From: CAYQCN01 sp964415975
Lineage (GTDB): Bacteria > Patescibacteriota > Saccharimonadia > QS-5-54-17
Reading direction: 5' to 3'
Length of the DNA: 57,537 nt
Assembly: GCA_964415975.1 (NCBI GenBank)
Contig: CAYQCN010000003.1
Coordinates: 1 to 57,537 of the forward strand
In this document: one piece after another, positions 55,714 to 57,537 of the stretch
Position numbering within the stretch: the stretch's first letter is position 1
Layout: every line of letters begins with the position of its first letter
Notes under the pieces: model-generated
Told to the model about the DNA's origin: nothing
What the model saw: the letters and a program-made list of their open reading frames with translations, nothing else
The model's database searches: none
Program-made: the position numbers and the translations under genes

Positions 55714-56808
55714 GTGGCAAAGAGAGACTACTATGACATACTTGGAGTTAGTAAAAACGCAACTGCCGATGATATAAAAAAAGCTTATAGAAAGTTGGCC
55801 GTTAAATATCATCCCGACAAAGAGAGCGGGGATGAGGCGAAGTTCAAAGAAGTATCTGAGGCATATGAGGTGCTAAGTAATGAGCAGAAGCGACAGCAGT
55901 ATGATCAGTTTGGTCATGCGGCTGGAGCTAATTCTGCCGCCGGCTCTGGAGGCAGCCCGTTCGGAGGTTTTGGAGGTCAGCAGGTCGAGTTCGACATGGG
56001 AGATATCGATCTAGGAGATATTTTCGGTAGCTTTTTCGGTGGTGGGCGTCAACAGCGACGCACTCAGCAGCGCCGAGGTCGCGATGTAGAGGCTAGCGTC
56101 ACCATTGATTTTGAAGAGTCGGTTTTTGGTACAGAGAAGCAAGTATCGCTCGATTTGGAAGATTTTTGTCAACGTTGTAATGGCGATAGAAGCGAGCCTG
56201 GCACCTCAAGTAAAACCTGTAAAACCTGTAATGGCCAAGGTCAAGTAGTGCAAACGCAACAGACAATGCTGGGAGCAATACAGCATGCAAGTGTTTGCCC
56301 AGAGTGTCATGGAGATGCATCTATCCCTGAAAAACCTTGCACAGAGTGTCATGGTAAAGGCACAAAAAGGAGCAAACACCAAATAACCGTTAAGATTCCG
56401 GCAGGAATCAAGGATGGTTCTGCTATACGTTTGCGAGAGCGAGGAGAGGCTCATGCCGGTGGGTCTAAAGGAGATCTCTATATACATGTAAGAGTCAGGC
56501 AGAGCAAGCAATTTGAGCGTAGGGGTCATGATATACATTCCAAAGTCAAGATTGATATGATCGATGCAGCCTTAGGTACAGAGATTAAAACCCCAACTGT
56601 TGATGGAGAAAAGAAGGTCAAGATTCCTGCCGGCACTCAGAGCGGACAAACGCTAAAGATAAGTGGCGCAGGTTTCCCGTATGGCAATGGAGATACTCGG
56701 GGTGATCATATTTTGAGTGTCGAAGTAGTTATACCAAGAAAGTTAACTAAAAAACAAAAAGACCTACTCCAAGAAATGCGTAGTACATCAAGGCGTAAAT
56801 GGTTTTAG
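55714..56808 (+). CDS. dnaJ: Co-chaperone DnaJ (Hsp40)
   Basis: DnaJ stimulates DnaK ATPase and delivers substrates. The 364 residues have a J domain with HPD (33-35), a Gly/Phe-rich linker (GGSPFGGFGGQQ), the zinc domain with four Cys pairs (CQRCNGDR, CKTCNGQG, CPECHGDA, CTECHGKG) and the two C-terminal beta domains. The GTG start has GGGGGA upstream. It is the last gene of the CIRCE operon, 17 nt after dnaK. Confidence 0.97.
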   Translation: MAKRDYYDILGVSKNATADDIKKAYRKLAVKYHPDKESGDEAKFKEVSEAYEVLSNEQKRQQYDQFGHAAGANSAAGSGGSPFGGFGGQQVEFDMGDIDLGDIFGSFFGGGRQQRRTQQRRGRDVEASVTIDFEESVFGTEKQVSLDLEDFCQRCNGDRSEPGTSSKTCKTCNGQGQVVQTQQTMLGAIQHASVCPECHGDASIPEKPCTECHGKGTKRSKHQITVKIPAGIKDGSAIRLRERGEAHAGGSKGDLYIHVRVRQSKQFERRGHDIHSKVKIDMIDAALGTEIKTPTVDGEKKVKIPAGTQSGQTLKISGAGFPYGNGDTRGDHILSVEVVIPRKLTKKQKDLLQEMRSTSRRKWF

Positions 56809-56862
56809 TTTAGAACACTTTAGTCGATAAAATCGGTTTACGCTTATGTTATAGTGGAGTAA

Positions 56863-57537
56863 ATGAAACCGATAGCTTATTTTTCGCCCGAGTATGCTTT
56901 TGATGATTTGCCGATTTTTGCAGGTGGATTAGGTGTTTTAGCGACAGATTTTTTGCGGGAGGCGGCTGAGAACGATTTACCCTATATAGGAGTCGGACTT
57001 TATTATCGATACGGGTTTTCTCCAGTCGGTGAAGCCAAGAGTAATGAGTTAGACATAAAATCGGCCGGATGGGAGGAGGTGAAAACAGATGGTGAGCCAC
57101 TGCGGCTGTCGGTTTTGATTGGTGGCGATGAAGTCGAATTTGGTGCCTGGTGTAAAAGCTTTGGCAATGTGACAATGTATTTGCTTGATTGTAATTTGCC
57201 GCACAACCCTGATTCTCAAAGAGAGATAACTTCTTTTTTGTATCATGAAGATTTTGAAGTTAAGTTTAAGCAGAATATATTGCTTGGCGTTGGCGGCGTT
57301 AAGCTTTTAGAGGAACTAGGTGTAACTCCTCAGCTGTATCACCTTAACGAAGGTCACACAGCCTTTGTGTCTATAGCTTTGATGGCTCAGCACAGAGACA
57401 GAAAACCGCATGCTACCTTCGAAGAGCTGCAGGAAGCTGTAACTGCACAACTAGTGGCCACAAAGCATACAGTGCTTTCTGGGGCTGGAATGTATATAAG
57501 CCACAATACATTCATGAATATTTTCGAAGACTATTTA
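56863..57537 (+). CDS. Alpha-glucan (glycogen) phosphorylase family protein, 3' truncated
   Basis: The first 225 residues of a GT35-type phosphorylase, cut by the window edge. MKPIAYFSPEYAFDDLPIFAG (21 residues) opens as in the short alpha-glucan phosphorylase branch, followed by GGLGVLATDFLREA, PYIGVGLYYRYGF and YHLNEGHTAF, a diagnostic motif. These enzymes release glucose-1-phosphate from storage glucans. The catalytic pyridoxal-phosphate part lies beyond the window. An extended -10 box TGTTATAGT (56847-56855) ends 7 nt before the ATG, so the mRNA may be leaderless. Confidence 0.88.
   Translation, partial: MKPIAYFSPEYAFDDLPIFAGGLGVLATDFLREAAENDLPYIGVGLYYRYGFSPVGEAKSNELDIKSAGWEEVKTDGEPLRLSVLIGGDEVEFGAWCKSFGNVTMYLLDCNLPHNPDSQREITSFLYHEDFEVKFKQNILLGVGGVKLLEELGVTPQLYHLNEGHTAFVSIALMAQHRDRKPHATFEELQEAVTAQLVATKHTVLSGAGMYISHNTFMNIFEDYL

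Noticed and set aside
53662..55812. Minus-strand frames opposite dnaK, such as the Ser-rich 143-codon frame
   Set aside because: The composition is the mirror of the acidic dnaK tail; there is no start signal or family match.

Overview
The window looks like a chromosome segment of a small-genome Patescibacteria (Candidate Phyla Radiation) bacterium, most likely a member of Candidatus Saccharibacteria (TM7). This is inferred from gene content and protein style, not from a marker search. Genes are tightly packed, often with 1-4 nt overlaps. Information processing, cell-wall and type IV pilus genes dominate. Several enzymes are shortened (TsaB, TilS, HrcA), and no biosynthetic pathways are visible. 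TGA is used as a stop (ruvA, ftsB, gmk), so the code is not the UGA=Gly code of Gracilibacteria or Absconditabacteria.

Layout. 1-2933 (+): yebC-ruvC-ruvA-ruvB, with an assembly gap inside ruvB. 2949-11613 (-): a ten-gene type IV pilus block (pilB, pilC, a likely major pilin with its own strong promoter, three minor-pilin-like proteins, pilM, pilN, pilO and a miniature PilP-like protein). 11725-14133 (+): recA, a methyltransferase and recX. 14137-19354: a PRC-barrel gene, tsaE-tsaB, an unknown gene behind a palindromic operator, rny-ymdB and hup. 19439-20088: tRNA-Pro, a tandem hairpin repeat with a second assembly gap, and a telomere-like low-complexity tract. 20089-28760: FemAB-like, NUDIX, an ABC exporter, YqaA-type membrane protein, flavin reductase, YvcK, MscS, MFS and a small membrane protein. 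28799-36042: lineage-type hypotheticals, a decayed gene, dus, enolase and phosphoglycerate mutase, two fasciclin proteins and two PH-like paralogs. 36043-39521: an accessory region around tRNA-Met and tRNA-fMet. 39530-45241: a DEAD-box helicase and cell-wall genes (lysozyme-like protein, PBP1, UppP). 45312-51758: tRNA(CAU), tilS, ftsH, murJ, lepA. 51815-56808: gmk, then the CIRCE-controlled hrcA-grpE-dnaK-dnaJ operon. The window ends inside an alpha-glucan phosphorylase.

The strongest candidate for something undescribed is at 36188-38962. Downstream of tRNA-fMet the last 18 nt of the tRNA are repeated in tandem (ends at 37185, 37362, 37532, 37741). Between the copies lie structured non-coding modules of 170-209 bp. 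Each module opens with a terminator hairpin whose outer stem contains the tRNA CCA, and carries a hairpin made of antisense and sense T-arm sequence. Tandem tRNA-end copies like this are what serial site-specific integration leaves. A fourth, longer module carries an acetyltransferase and a nucleotidyltransferase-like gene, and a 96%-identical copy of the first module's left part follows it. The neighbouring tRNA-Met shows the same architecture with exactly the same 177-bp spacing. No integrase is present in the window.

Other points of interest are: a perfect 15-bp inverted repeat enclosing the tRNA(CAU) beside tilS; many genes whose -10 box lies only 4-9 nt before the start codon, suggesting leaderless mRNAs; a 9-codon leader ORF coupled to uppP; and a UppP that lacks a catalytic glutamate. 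Both N-gaps are flanked by exact 55-bp duplicates and look like unmerged contig overlaps.
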